In this document: piece after piece, positions 55,373 to 64,000 of the stretch | How positions within the stretch are numbered: the stretch's first letter is position 1 | How the letters are laid out: the number at the start of each line of letters is the position of its first letter | Assembly: GCF_025995235.1 (NCBI RefSeq) | Contig: NZ_BAPT01000050.1 | Span: forward strand, 1-64,000 | Source of the DNA: Ameyamaea chiangmaiensis | GTDB lineage: Bacteria > Pseudomonadota > Alphaproteobacteria > Acetobacterales > Acetobacteraceae | Direction of reading: 5' to 3' | Length of the DNA: 64,000 bases | Notes under the pieces: generated by a model | Seen by the model: only the letters and a program-made list of their open reading frames with translations | What the model was told of the DNA's origin: nothing | Databases searched by the model: none | Made by a program: the position numbers and the translations under genes

Positions 55373-55390
55373 CCTGTTGTGGTGCGGCCG

Positions 55391-56515
55391 TCAGGCCGGT
55401 GAGGTATCGCGATTCTGGCGGAGCGCCGCCGCACCATTCGATACGGCGCGCCATGCCGCCTGGGCAAGCGCCTTGCGGCTTGGAAAGTCGTGGGGATCGA
55501 GAGCAGGGTGCAGGATGACCGAGGCACGCATCGACCGCCACTTCACCAGTTGCCAGACATGCGGGCCGAGATCCATATCGCCGTACCAGGCGAACACGGG
55601 GCGCCGGGCCCGGTTGACCGCGAGCCCGTCGAGGCGGTCGTACGCCAGCGACACCGGCTGGATCAGCGGCGTCAGTCCGTCGGGGTAACGTGGCATGTCG
55701 TCCAGTTCCTGCGCGCGGGCGCCGGGGACTTTCGGCATTTTGGCGATCGCGAAGAATGCGGAGAGGAACGGCAGCACGCGCGAACCATCCGACGAGGTGC
55801 CTTCGGGAAACAGGACGAGATTGTCGCCCGCGGCCAGCCGGGTGATCATCTCGTCGCGTTCGCGCACCGTGGTGCTGCGGTTGCGGCTGACGAAGATCGT
55901 GCGTCCGATCTTCGACACCAACCCCATGATGGGCCAGCGCCCGATCTCGCCCTTGGCCACGAACACGGACGGCAGGACCGTGCCCAGCACCGGAATGTCC
56001 AGCCACGACGAATGGTTCGAGACGTAGATCACCGGCCGCTCGCCACGTGCACGCGCACGCGCGCCGCCCACGCTCCCGGCCCGCTGACCGCGCACGCGAA
56101 TGCGCAGGGACAGCAGACGGCACAACACGCCCCAGATCACGCGCGTCCAGCGGATCTTGGCAGTGCCGGGGACCAGCAGCAAAAGCGCCTCGAACCCGAC
56201 GGACAGCGGCACCCATATCGTGATCAGCGCCAAACGCGCCACACCGCGCACCGCCCGGGCCCGGTCGATCAGGGACGTATGTGCGGCGGACAGCCACGCG
56301 ACGCGACCGGTCGACAGGACGGACGCCGGACGCACGCGTCGGCTGTCCGCGGGCAAGCCCGGGGATGGTCGACGGGGCTGATCCGCCGCCGCGGGCCGAT
56401 CCGCAGGGAGGGGGGGATGGGGGGCGACGGCGCTCATCGGGGACTGCATAGCGTCCGAGGCCGGCGCGGAGCAACCGCCAGCACGTGCGGTCAGCCTTTC
56501 CGACACCGCAGACAT
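55391..56515 (-). CDS. 1-acyl-glycerol-3-phosphate acyltransferase-like (PlsC family)
   Basis: A 374-residue membrane-bound acyltransferase that should acylate lysophospholipid or a related acceptor. Catalytic block I is VSNHSSWLDIPVL (H-x4-D), block II IFVSRNRSTTV and block III VLFPEGTSSDG. The first about 85 residues are Pro/Ala-rich without conservation, so the true start may be a later ATG (56449 or 56437); ATG 56515 is the one with a GGGGTG upstream. One membrane segment lies at about 95-120. It is followed at 18 bp by the MHS transporter and is divergent from the second TonB receptor. Confidence 0.8.
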   Translation of the reverse strand: MSAVSERLTARAGGCSAPASDAMQSPMSAVAPHPPLPADRPAAADQPRRPSPGLPADSRRVRPASVLSTGRVAWLSAAHTSLIDRARAVRGVARLALITIWVPLSVGFEALLLLVPGTAKIRWTRVIWGVLCRLLSLRIRVRGQRAGSVGGARARARGERPVIYVSNHSSWLDIPVLGTVLPSVFVAKGEIGRWPIMGLVSKIGRTIFVSRNRSTTVRERDEMITRLAAGDNLVLFPEGTSSDGSRVLPFLSAFFAIAKMPKVPGARAQELDDMPRYPDGLTPLIQPVSLAYDRLDGLAVNRARRPVFAWYGDMDLGPHVWQLVKWRSMRASVILHPALDPHDFPSRKALAQAAWRAVSNGAAALRQNRDTSPA

Positions 56516-56860
56516 CGGCTGCACCCCGGGGTAACGGGCCCGGAGAGTGTATGGAAACGTTTCGAACGGACACGATATCGGCACGAGGTGCCATGTAGCC
56601 CGTATGTCACATCGCGCAACCGGATCCAGTGTACTCAAGGCGACGTTATTAATGCCGAATAAACAAACCTGTGTCTGTAGTCGTGCCTATAGAGACGTTA
56701 CGGCTTCAGAGCGATTTTTAACTGTGACTTTGATGCAACGTGCCGCCGCAATCTGACATGGATTTGTAACGGGGCCTGTCCGTTCTTTCAGGATTTGGAT
56801 ACGGTTCGTCACCATTGCGGTGTCAAACGCCGTAAAAAAACTCATTCGACGGGAAAGTTC
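56516..56860. promoter_or_regulatory. Divergent plsC-TonB receptor region with a GAAACGTTTC palindrome
   Basis: A 345-bp AT-richer gap with no supported gene. At 56554-56563 lies a perfect 10-bp palindrome, GAAACGTTTC, 38 bp upstream of the acyltransferase start. Its centre (CG flanked by AAA/TTT) is the form used by LacI/GalR-family regulators. No clear -35/-10 pair was found for either gene. Confidence 0.45.
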
Positions 56861-59800
56861 ATGCAATTTACGTCTGACAGGGCCTCTGGCCGTGCCGAAA
56901 GGCATGGCATGGCCCCGCCGCGCCGCTCCCGCGGACGTACCCTGGGCGCAAGTCTGATGGGCGCGACGGCGCTCGTTGCCTGGTTCCAGGCGCCTGTTGC
57001 CGCATCGGCACAGTCGGCGGCAACGACCGACACAGCAACGAAACCCACGCCAGCAAGCCACGCCCGCCATACGACGCATGCGTCGCATACGGCGGCGTCC
57101 AAAGCGTCGACGAAGGCCGCGCCCGCAGCCTACACGGCCGCACCCTATGCGCCCGTCGCCCGTCCGGTAACGGTTACGAACGCCGCGACCAATCGCGCCG
57201 CGCTCGCGACTACCCCGGTTTCGTCGGACGAGAACATCGTCGTGACTGGCTCGATGCTTCGTACATCGAACAACACCAATGCCAATCCGGTGCAGGTGAT
57301 CACGTCGCGCCAGATCCAGCAGACGTCGGCAGCGACGCTGGGCGACTACCTCCAGCGGCTGCCTTCAATCGGTAACTCGGGCGCCGCCAACACGCAGACC
57401 AATGGATTCATCGGCGTGTCGTGCTCGGATATTCGCAACCTCGGCAGCACACGCGTGCTGGTTCTGGTCGACGGCAAGCGCACGACGCAGGATCCGGGCG
57501 CGGCCTGCGTCGACATGAACACGATTCCCGTCGAGATGATTTCCAGCGTGGAAATTTTGAAGGATGGTGGTTCGGAGCTATACGGCGCCGATGCCGTCTC
57601 GGGCGTCATCAACATCAAGCTTCGTCACGACCTTAACACCGGAAACCTGACGTTCCGTGGCGGCATCACCGATCATGCGGATTCCCGCACCGGCCTGATC
57701 TCGGGCTTCAAGGGTTGGAACTTCGACCACGATCGCGGCAACATCACCATCACCGGCCAGTACATGAGCCAGGGACCGGTGATGCAGCGCGACCGCGACT
57801 GGTCGCGTTACTCGCAGGTGAGCAACGACCCCGGCGAGACACCGCTCTATGGTTCGGGCTACACGGCTGGTGCGCGTATTCTGTCGGGTCCGGCGGCGGG
57901 CATGATCGCCAACACCGACGGCAGCGGCTTTCACCAATATACAAGTGCCGATCGCTACAACTATGCCCAGGACCAGAATCTTTCGAACTATCTCCAGAGT
58001 TCGACTCTGACTGGCGATGCGCACTATCAGTTTAACCGTCATTTCAACCTGTATGCGAACGTCCGCTACAATCACAAGACGGCCAGCGATACGATGGCTG
58101 CCTCTCCTGTGGCGGGCAGCATCTACCCGTCCACTCTGGCCAATCCACTGACGTTGCCCGGCAACGCACCCTACATGCAGAATGGGTTGCTGCAGGGGGA
58201 AGATGCCGTGATCCAGAAGCGCTACACTGATCTGGGCACTCGTAACTCCAACGCCAGCACCGATAATCTTCAGATCATCGGCGGTGCAAATGGCGTGATC
58301 GTCGGCGACTGGAACTACGATGCGTCGATGACTTATGGCATCAGTCAGGGTCGTTACGAGACCGACAACATGGGCAATTATCGTCATATTCTTGAAGAAT
58401 ATGGCATCGTCCAGACGAACCCGAGCGATCCCGGCAGCGCCGTGACGTACAACCCATCCGTTTGCAACGCCAGCGCAGGATGCGTGCTGTCCAGCCCGTT
58501 CGCTCCAATGTCGCAGCAGGCCGCGTCTTACGCCAAGTTCAATCAGCAAGATCATGCACAGTATATGCTGCGTGACTTCAACCTGCGTGTTAACAACGAT
58601 CGAGTCGCCAAACTGCCGTACAAGAACGGTGGCAATATTGGTCTGGCCTTCGGCGTCGAACACCGCAGCGAGCAGTTGAGCTACACGCCGGATCCGCTGG
58701 CTCAGAACGGTGACACCACGGGTAACACGCAGGCTTACTCCGGCGGTGGTTTCAACGCGACCGAAGTGTATGGCGAGGCGAAGTTCCCGCTTCTGCATAA
58801 CGCATTTCTCGCCAAGGATCTGACGGCCGACGCACAGGGTCGCTGGTCGCACTACAACACCTTCGGCAACACGCAGAACTGGAAGGTCGGCCTGAACTGG
58901 GCACCGATCCGCGATATCCGCTTCCGCGCGACGCTGGGCACATCCTATCGCCAGCCGAATGTCTATGAACTCTATGGCGGTCAGGCGCTGGGCTACGCCG
59001 CGGCAACCGACCCCTGTGCGCAGGCTTCGTCCTATGGTGGGTTGTCGGCCAACGTGATTGCAACGTGTGCCCGTCAGGGGATCAACACCGCAACGTTCGA
59101 GTCCGCCAATCCTGGTCAGGTCCCTGCCATCAGCGGCGGCAATTCGAAGCTGCAGCCGGAAATTGGCCGGACCTATACGGTCGGCACCGTCATTACCCCG
59201 CGCTGGATCCCCGGTCTGTCCGCGTCGGTCGAATACTGGCATTACACGATCAAGAACGAGATCAGCGCTTTGGCTGCGCAGTATGCGATGGACGGATGCT
59301 ACACTGGCTCCGCTACGCAGTATTGCAGCGACATCTCGCGTAATTCGAACCAGCAGCTGAATTACGTCACGACGCTTGATGCCAACCTCGGTGGCCTGAA
59401 GACGTCGGGCATTGACTTCGACCTCGATTACCGCATCCGCCTGTCGTCGTTCGATACGCTGACGCTGTCGAACAACTTCCAGCAGCTGGTCAGCTATCTG
59501 CAGCAGAACACGCCGGGCGGCGAGTGGTATAACTATGCCGGTCGTCTGTTCTATGCCGGTTCGGCGTATGTTGGTGGCACGAACGGTCTGCCGCGCGTGA
59601 CCGACTATGCGACGGCGACGTGGTCGCACGGCAACTTCAGCTTCACCTATATGATGCACTATATCGGTGGCATGCGGTGGAACAGCCAGTCGACCGAGAA
59701 CGGCGACCTGACGGCGGCGACCGCCGGACAGTGGCGCACGCCGGGCATCTTCACGCATGACGTGACGGTGAACTATCGCCTGAAGCAGTGGAACTTCGAG

Positions 59801-59932
59801 GTGGGTGTGAACAACATCCTCGACAAGGATCCGCCGTTCGTCTTCGACGCTGCAACGAACACCGCGAACGCGATCTACAGCGAGAACATGATTGGCCGCT
59901 ACGTCTTCGCCCAGGTCGGCGTGAACTTCTGA
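56861..59932 (+). CDS. TonB-dependent outer-membrane receptor (large type)
   Basis: A 1023-residue receptor for TonB-powered uptake. The N-terminal signal region is long (about 1-51, with a basic stretch before GATALVAWFQAPVAASAQ). An Ala/Thr/His-rich linker (52-122), a TonB-box-like DENIVVTGS (123-131), a plug with LGDYLQRLPSIGN, RVLVLVDGKRTTQD and GSELYGADAVSGVINIK, and a Tyr-rich barrel ending FAQVGVNF follow. The terminal Phe is the outer-membrane insertion signal. It belongs to the large receptors used for plant-derived or complex compounds, but the ligand is unknown. ATG 56861 has GGGAAAG upstream; an in-frame start at 56795 is less likely. A strong terminator follows. Confidence 0.9.
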   Translation: MQFTSDRASGRAERHGMAPPRRSRGRTLGASLMGATALVAWFQAPVAASAQSAATTDTATKPTPASHARHTTHASHTAASKASTKAAPAAYTAAPYAPVARPVTVTNAATNRAALATTPVSSDENIVVTGSMLRTSNNTNANPVQVITSRQIQQTSAATLGDYLQRLPSIGNSGAANTQTNGFIGVSCSDIRNLGSTRVLVLVDGKRTTQDPGAACVDMNTIPVEMISSVEILKDGGSELYGADAVSGVINIKLRHDLNTGNLTFRGGITDHADSRTGLISGFKGWNFDHDRGNITITGQYMSQGPVMQRDRDWSRYSQVSNDPGETPLYGSGYTAGARILSGPAAGMIANTDGSGFHQYTSADRYNYAQDQNLSNYLQSSTLTGDAHYQFNRHFNLYANVRYNHKTASDTMAASPVAGSIYPSTLANPLTLPGNAPYMQNGLLQGEDAVIQKRYTDLGTRNSNASTDNLQIIGGANGVIVGDWNYDASMTYGISQGRYETDNMGNYRHILEEYGIVQTNPSDPGSAVTYNPSVCNASAGCVLSSPFAPMSQQAASYAKFNQQDHAQYMLRDFNLRVNNDRVAKLPYKNGGNIGLAFGVEHRSEQLSYTPDPLAQNGDTTGNTQAYSGGGFNATEVYGEAKFPLLHNAFLAKDLTADAQGRWSHYNTFGNTQNWKVGLNWAPIRDIRFRATLGTSYRQPNVYELYGGQALGYAAATDPCAQASSYGGLSANVIATCARQGINTATFESANPGQVPAISGGNSKLQPEIGRTYTVGTVITPRWIPGLSASVEYWHYTIKNEISALAAQYAMDGCYTGSATQYCSDISRNSNQQLNYVTTLDANLGGLKTSGIDFDLDYRIRLSSFDTLTLSNNFQQLVSYLQQNTPGGEWYNYAGRLFYAGSAYVGGTNGLPRVTDYATATWSHGNFSFTYMMHYIGGMRWNSQSTENGDLTAATAGQWRTPGIFTHDVTVNYRLKQWNFEVGVNNILDKDPPFVFDAATNTANAIYSENMIGRYVFAQVGVNF

Positions 59933-59967
59933 TCACGTCAGCCTGCGCAACGCGCAGCCAGGACGGG

Positions 59968-59997
59968 AAAGCTCCGGACCATGTCCGGAGCTTTTTT
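59968..59997 (+). terminator. Rho-independent terminator of the TonB receptor gene
   Basis: A perfect stem AAAGCTCCGGAC / GTCCGGAGCTTT with a CAT loop, followed by a run of T to 59997, 36 bp after the stop codon. A textbook intrinsic terminator. Confidence 0.92.
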
Positions 59998-60137
59998 CGT
60001 ATGGGCATAGAGCAAAGTTTTCGGGCACCCGCCGGTCGCGCGATCGGCCCTGTCCCGCGCCGCTTCCTCGATCGTGGGAGAAACAGCGCCGGACCGTGGC
60101 GTCGGGCCGCACCCAAGATTGAAGAGTTGGCGGACGC

Positions 60138-60165
60138 AAAAAAAGGGGCGGAAAAACCGCCCCTT
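60138..60165 (-). terminator. Rho-independent terminator of lepA
   Basis: On the minus strand the perfect 9-bp stem AAGGGGCGG / CCGCCCCTT with a five-T loop is followed by seven T residues. It starts 32 bp beyond the lepA stop. Together with the terminator at 59968 it separates the two convergent genes. Confidence 0.88.
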
Positions 60166-60196
60166 CTTCGTATCCGCCCACGTTGCGCAGCGACGG

Positions 60197-61999
60197 TCAG
60201 TCCATCTTGAGCGCCGCGAGAAACGCGCTTTGTGGAATCTCCACCTTGCCGAACTGGCGCATGCGCTTCTTGCCTTCCTTCTGCTTTTCCAGAAGCTTGC
60301 GCTTGCGCGAAATATCGCCGCCATAGCATTTCGCCGTCACGTCCTTGGACAGCGCGCCGATCGTCTCACGCGCGATCACGCGCGAGCCAATGGCGGCCTG
60401 GATCGCGATCTTGAACAACTGGCGCGGGATCAGCTCCTTGAGCTTGGCGCAGATCGAACGACCGCGTGATTCCGCAGCCGAACGGTGCGCGATGAAGGAC
60501 AGCGCATCCACAGGCTCCTGATTGACGAGGATCGAGATGCGGACGAGGTCGCTCTCCTGATAGTCGTCCATCTGGTAGTCGAAGCTGGCGTAGCCGCGCG
60601 AAATCGATTTCAGCCGGTCATAGAAATCGAACACGACCTCGTTCAGCGGCAGGCGATAGACCGCCATGGCGCGATTGCCGACGTAGGTCAGGTCTTTCTG
60701 GATGCCGCGCCGTTCCGAACACAGGCTCAGCACCGGGCCGAGATAGTCGTCGGGCACCATGATGGTCGCGTTGATCCAGGGCTCCTCGACTTTTTCGATC
60801 AGCGACGAATCCGGCATGTCGGCCGGGTTGTGCAGCTCTTCCATCCCGCCATTGGTACGGTAGAGACGATAGACCACCGAGGGGGCCGTGGCGATCAGGT
60901 CGAGATTGAACTCGCGCGACAGGCGTTCCTGAATGATCTCGAGGTGCAGAAGCCCGAGGAAGCCGCAGCGGAATCCGAACCCCAGCGCCGCCGATGTCTC
61001 GGCCTCATAATGGAACGAGGCATCGTTGAGGCGCAGCTTGGACAGGCTGTCACGCAGCTTTTCGAAGTCGTCCGCGTCGATCGGATACAGACCGCACCAC
61101 ACCACCGGGATGGAAGGCTTGAACCCGGCCAGCGCCTGTGTCGCGGGACGACGGTCGTCGGTGATGGTGTCGCCGACATTGCAGTCCGCGACGGTCTTGA
61201 TGGCCGCGTTGATATAGCCCATCTCGCCCGGGCCCAGATCGTCGACCGGCACCATGCGCGGGGCGAACACGCCGACCTGGTCCACCGCGTAGACCGCGCC
61301 GGAGGCCATCATGCGGATCTTGTCCCCGCGCTTCAGGCGCCCCTGCATGATCCGCACCAGAATGATGACGCCCAGATAGGCGTCATACCAGCTGTCGACC
61401 AGCAGCGCCTGCAAGGGCGCCGTGGCATCGCCGGTGGGCGGCGGCAGACGCGTGACCAGCGCTTCGAGGACGCCTTCGATGTTCAGGCCGGTCTTGGCGG
61501 AAATGCCGACCGCGTCATCGGCCGGGATGCCGATCACGTCCTCGATCTGGGCCCGAACGCGCTCGGGCTCGGCCGCGGGAAGGTCGATCTTGTTCAGGAT
61601 CGGCACGATCTCGTGGTTCGCGTCGATCGCCTGATAGACGTTGGCCAGGGTCTGTGCTTCCACGCCCTGCGACGCATCGACGACCAGCAGCGATCCCTCG
61701 CACGCTGCCAGCGAACGGCTGACCTCATACGCGAAGTCGACATGGCCGGGGGTGTCCATCAGGTTCAGGACGTAGGTGTTGCCGTCCTTGGCCGGATAGG
61801 TGAGGCGCACGGTCTGCGCCTTGATGGTGATGCCCCGCTCGCGCTCGATGTCCATATTGTCGAGGACCTGATTGGTCATCTCGCGCGCGGTCAGCGCCCC
61901 GCAGGCCTGGATCAGGCGGTCGGCCAGCGTCGACTTGCCATGGTCAATATGGGCGATGATCGAGAAATTGCGGATCAGCGAGAGGGGCGTGTCGGTCAT
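60197..61999 (-). CDS. lepA: Elongation factor 4 (LepA), ribosome back-translocase
   Basis: A 600-residue translational GTPase that acts on stalled or mis-translocated ribosomes and initiation. G motifs: [10 protein letters not shown] (G1, about 16-25), RGITIKAQ (G2), DTPGHVDF (G3), LNKIDLP (G4) and GISAKTG (G5). The family-specific C-terminal domain is present ([20 protein letters not shown]). Length is exactly that expected. It has its own terminator; a separate gene for a hydrolase lies upstream on the same strand. Confidence 0.97.
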   Translation of the reverse strand: MTDTPLSLIRNFSIIAHIDHGKSTLADRLIQACGALTAREMTNQVLDNMDIERERGITIKAQTVRLTYPAKDGNTYVLNLMDTPGHVDFAYEVSRSLAACEGSLLVVDASQGVEAQTLANVYQAIDANHEIVPILNKIDLPAAEPERVRAQIEDVIGIPADDAVGISAKTGLNIEGVLEALVTRLPPPTGDATAPLQALLVDSWYDAYLGVIILVRIMQGRLKRGDKIRMMASGAVYAVDQVGVFAPRMVPVDDLGPGEMGYINAAIKTVADCNVGDTITDDRRPATQALAGFKPSIPVVWCGLYPIDADDFEKLRDSLSKLRLNDASFHYEAETSAALGFGFRCGFLGLLHLEIIQERLSREFNLDLIATAPSVVYRLYRTNGGMEELHNPADMPDSSLIEKVEEPWINATIMVPDDYLGPVLSLCSERRGIQKDLTYVGNRAMAVYRLPLNEVVFDFYDRLKSISRGYASFDYQMDDYQESDLVRISILVNQEPVDALSFIAHRSAAESRGRSICAKLKELIPRQLFKIAIQAAIGSRVIARETIGALSKDVTAKCYGGDISRKRKLLEKQKEGKKRMRQFGKVEIPQSAFLAALKMD

Positions 62000-62087
62000 G
62001 CGGCCGATATAGAAGAGTTCGGGTCAAAAGTCAGCATGTGTTCCCGCGCCCGACCGGCGGTTCGCATCGAGGCGCCGGGCGCGCCCG

Positions 62088-62987
62088 TCAGACCTCCTGC
62101 GATACGAACGAGCCCGCCTCCACGCTGCGGAGAAAAGAGCCGAGCAGGTCCGCGTAGGAGTCCGGTTCCTCAAGGAACGGCATATGCGAACTGCATGGGA
62201 ACACGAACATCCGCGCGTTGGGCAACTGACGCGCCATTGCGGTGGAGCAGGCGGGCGTAAGCTCGTCATGCCGTCCGCACAGTACGAGCGTCGGCATGGT
62301 CAGGCGCGGGAGGTCCTGCAGGCGCGACCAGTGGCGATAATTGCCGGTAAAGGTGAACTCATTGGGCCCTTGCATGGTCCGGTATACCGCCATGTTCCAG
62401 TCCGCGAGCGAGGTCCGGAGCGCATCGGGCCAGTCGTCCAGCCGGCAGACATGCCGATAGTTCAGCAGCGTCACGGCGGCCTGATAGGCGGGATGATCGA
62501 GTCGGTCGCTGGCTTCGAAATAGCGCATCATCGCGATGGTTTCGTTGCCAAGATGGCTGCGCAGGGTGTTCAGTTCATGCACGAGGTGGGGGATGTCCGC
62601 TGCCCCATCGGCGAGAATAAGGGAGCGGAAGCGGTCCGGACATCGCAGGGCGGTCTCGATGGCCAGAAATGTCCCCCACGAATGTCCGAGCACGTGGGGA
62701 CGCACGGGCGACAGCCAGTCGAGCACGGCTTCGAGTTCATCGGCGTAGTGCGTCACGGTCCAGTTGTCCGCATCGCCGGGCCGATCGGACGCGCCGCAGT
62801 CGAGCTGGTCGTATGAGACGACGCGGAAGCCCTGTTCGACGAGGAAGCGATGCGGCTCCCGCAGATACAGGCTGGGCAGGCCGGGACCGCCGTTGAGCAA
62901 GAGGACGACGCGATCGCCCTGACCGTAGCTGTAGAGCGTGCGCGTGTGGCCGCGAAACGACAGCGTGTGCTGTGTAGCGTCGGTCAT
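62088..62987 (-). CDS. Proline iminopeptidase-like alpha/beta hydrolase (S33)
   Basis: A 299-residue alpha/beta hydrolase resembling proline-specific aminopeptidases. Motifs: LLNGGPGLPSLYL (HGGPG-type oxyanion loop with Asn for His), SYDQLDCGASDRP, the nucleophile elbow VLGHSWGTFLA (Ser) and GRHDELTP and CSSHMPFLEEP (catalytic Asp and His). No signal peptide, so it is cytoplasmic. The substrate could be Pro-containing peptides or an amide or ester. The start overlaps the upstream hydrolase stop as ATGA, so the two are co-translated. Confidence 0.82.
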   Translation of the reverse strand: MTDATQHTLSFRGHTRTLYSYGQGDRVVLLLNGGPGLPSLYLREPHRFLVEQGFRVVSYDQLDCGASDRPGDADNWTVTHYADELEAVLDWLSPVRPHVLGHSWGTFLAIETALRCPDRFRSLILADGAADIPHLVHELNTLRSHLGNETIAMMRYFEASDRLDHPAYQAAVTLLNYRHVCRLDDWPDALRTSLADWNMAVYRTMQGPNEFTFTGNYRHWSRLQDLPRLTMPTLVLCGRHDELTPACSTAMARQLPNARMFVFPCSSHMPFLEEPDSYADLLGSFLRSVEAGSFVSQEV

Positions 62988-63853
62988 TGTGTGGGTCCCG
63001 TGCAGGAGGGTGGGTCAGAGGGCACCGCGTCCGCGCCGTCCAGAAACGGCTCCAGAAAACGGCTGGCGTTGATGACGTGGGCTCGTTCGTCGTGGCCCAC
63101 GCCTGGAAGTGTCTCGAAATGCGGGTCGAAGCCGAGCTCCCGCAGCGCCTCCCGTAGCGCGTGGAGACGATCGACGCGCGTGCGTCCGGCCGCATTGGCT
63201 CCGGGCATCCAGGTCGGACTCTGCGGAGTGTGGGTGATCAACCCGGTGGACAGATCGTCCTCCCCCACCGCCAGATGGACCGACACACGCCGCAGCGCGT
63301 CGATCGGAAAGGGGCGTCCGAAACGTGCCTCATAATCGCCGGTGCCGACCCACCAGGGCTGCGGATGGCCGGGCAGGGTCACGGACCCGGGGGCGCAGAT
63401 CGAGACCGAGCGGACGCGTTCGGGATGGAGGAACATGAAGCGATGGGCAAAATGTGCACCGCCGGAAAACCCGAACAGGACGATCCTGTCGCAGGCCACC
63501 GGATAGCGGCGTTGCAGGTCGTCCAGCATGGCCAGCAGCACGCGGTCGTGACGCGCGTTTCCGACCCCGGGATATTTGTATCCGTCGTCGCGATCGCCGT
63601 CGTCGGCGCCAAGCGGGAACAGGGGGGCCACGACCACGGCCCCCGCGCGTTCGGCCAGGGGCGCGAACTGGTCGCGCAGCGATTCGGCGCGCCGGTCGGA
63701 GCCGTGCACCGCCACCAGCACCGGCGGCCGTCGCCCCCCGTCAAACGCGGCGCGCGGCACGTAGGACCAGAAGCAGAAGCGCCGATCCGCCGTGCAGGCG
63801 ACGGCCGGAAGCGCGCCGTATCCCAGCGACGAGAGAGGGGTGGCTTCAGACAT
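62984..63853 (-). CDS. PHB-depolymerase-like alpha/beta hydrolase
   Basis: A 289-residue hydrolase of the esterase/polyhydroxybutyrate-depolymerase-like group. Motifs: VLVAVHGSDRRAES (oxyanion region), the nucleophile elbow VLFGFSGGAHFAHRF (GFSGG with Ser) and GVGHDERAHVINASRFLEPFL (His). No signal peptide is visible, so it is not a secreted depolymerase. Its function is open. It overlaps the upstream MFS gene (stop within the first codons) and the downstream hydrolase (ATGA), forming a three-gene operon. Confidence 0.75.
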   Translation of the reverse strand: MSEATPLSSLGYGALPAVACTADRRFCFWSYVPRAAFDGGRRPPVLVAVHGSDRRAESLRDQFAPLAERAGAVVVAPLFPLGADDGDRDDGYKYPGVGNARHDRVLLAMLDDLQRRYPVACDRIVLFGFSGGAHFAHRFMFLHPERVRSVSICAPGSVTLPGHPQPWWVGTGDYEARFGRPFPIDALRRVSVHLAVGEDDLSTGLITHTPQSPTWMPGANAAGRTRVDRLHALREALRELGFDPHFETLPGVGHDERAHVINASRFLEPFLDGADAVPSDPPSCTGPTQ

Positions 63854-64000
63854 GGCGGTTCTCGCGACGGAGTGTGAGAGGATGATGCGGACGCAGGGCG
63901 AGCAGGCAGCCCGCGCCGGCCATGGCGACGACGAATGGCAGGCGAAGCGCCGTGTCCCAGCCATGTCCGTGTTCGACCAACAGAGCCATGATGATCGGGA
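63846..64000 (-). CDS. C-terminal end of a membrane transporter (5' part beyond the right edge)
   Basis: The last 51 codons of a gene that runs off the right edge. The visible product ends with one hydrophobic helix (LPFVVAMAGAGCLLAL) and a short basic tail ending RRENRHV. This pattern suits the last membrane segment of an MFS transporter, but the family cannot be proven from so little. Its stop codon overlaps the first codons of the downstream hydrolase gene by 8 bp. Confidence 0.5.
   Translation of the reverse strand, partial: PIIMALLVEHGHGWDTALRLPFVVAMAGAGCLLALRPHHPLTLRRENRHV

Noticed and set aside
57578..59758. A 726-codon open frame antisense to the second TonB receptor
   Set aside because: Shadow of a receptor with intact plug and barrel; no start signal or family.
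1..64000. CRISPR arrays, rRNA genes, intact insertion sequences or prophage modules
   Set aside because: No regularly spaced repeats, no rRNA-like sequence and no transposase, integrase or capsid genes were seen.

Overview
The window is GC-rich (about two-thirds G+C), gene-dense chromosomal DNA from an alphaproteobacterium. It is most likely from the acetic acid bacteria (Acetobacteraceae). The evidence is an extended hopanoid cluster of the HpnH/HpnI/HpnJ/HpnK/HpnM kind, alphaproteobacterial-type SucC, paired AddA/AddB recombination nucleases, the dgt-argS-SPOR-scpAB-tatBC-serS block, and TonB receptors with long Ala/Thr/Pro leaders. I see no intact insertion sequence, prophage or CRISPR array.

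Layout. 1-4.2 kb: ethanolamine ammonia-lyase large subunit (cut by the left edge), divergent from a TonB receptor. 4.2-9.1 kb: a sulfotransferase-like protein, a small His-rich secreted protein, a DMT exporter, alanine racemase and a ferredoxin/flavodoxin-NADP reductase. 9.2-17.8 kb: a tight plus-strand operon of glycosyltransferase, tsaE, addB, addA and trxA with overlapping start/stop codons. 17.9-25.8 kb: the hopanoid locus, with dxs-hpnM-hpnI-hpnJ-hpnK on the minus strand and hpnH divergent on the plus strand. 26-31 kb: a CNNM/CBS transporter, an unexplained 945-bp gap, a soluble lytic transglycosylase and a family-4-like uracil-DNA glycosylase with degenerate motifs. 31-39.3 kb: a TPR lipoprotein-like protein, ispE, small hypotheticals, an alpha/beta hydrolase, an MFS transporter and sucCD. 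39.5-42 kb: a 43-residue acidic protein, the frameshifted remains of an HTH gene beside the 3' end of tRNA-Thr(TGT), and a large secreted protein of unknown function. 42-45 kb: an Sad-type aldehyde dehydrogenase and an ACS-family transporter. 45-54 kb: VOC protein, dgt, argS, SPOR protein, scpA, scpB, tatB, tatC and serS. 54-64 kb: an MHS-type transporter, a PlsC acyltransferase, a second TonB receptor, lepA, two alpha/beta hydrolases and the end of an MFS gene.

How the parts fit together. Dxs and IspE supply isoprenoid precursors. HpnH builds adenosylhopane, and HpnI, HpnK and HpnJ convert bacteriohopanetetrol to its cyclitol ether; HpnM probably handles transport. Having dxs at the head of the hopanoid operon ties precursor flux to tail modification. 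TsaE, ArgS, SerS, the tRNA and LepA serve translation, and AddAB serves double-strand-break repair. ScpAB, Dgt and TatBC form the usual alphaproteobacterial housekeeping block. In two of these conserved blocks the genes I would expect for peptidoglycan recycling are absent (amgK/murU between tsaE and addB, nagZ between the SPOR gene and scpA). tatA is also absent next to tatB. These absences, the degenerate UDG, the tRNA-side scar and several perfect inverted repeats in divergent promoters are the main points of interest. No wholly new multi-gene system is obvious from reading alone.
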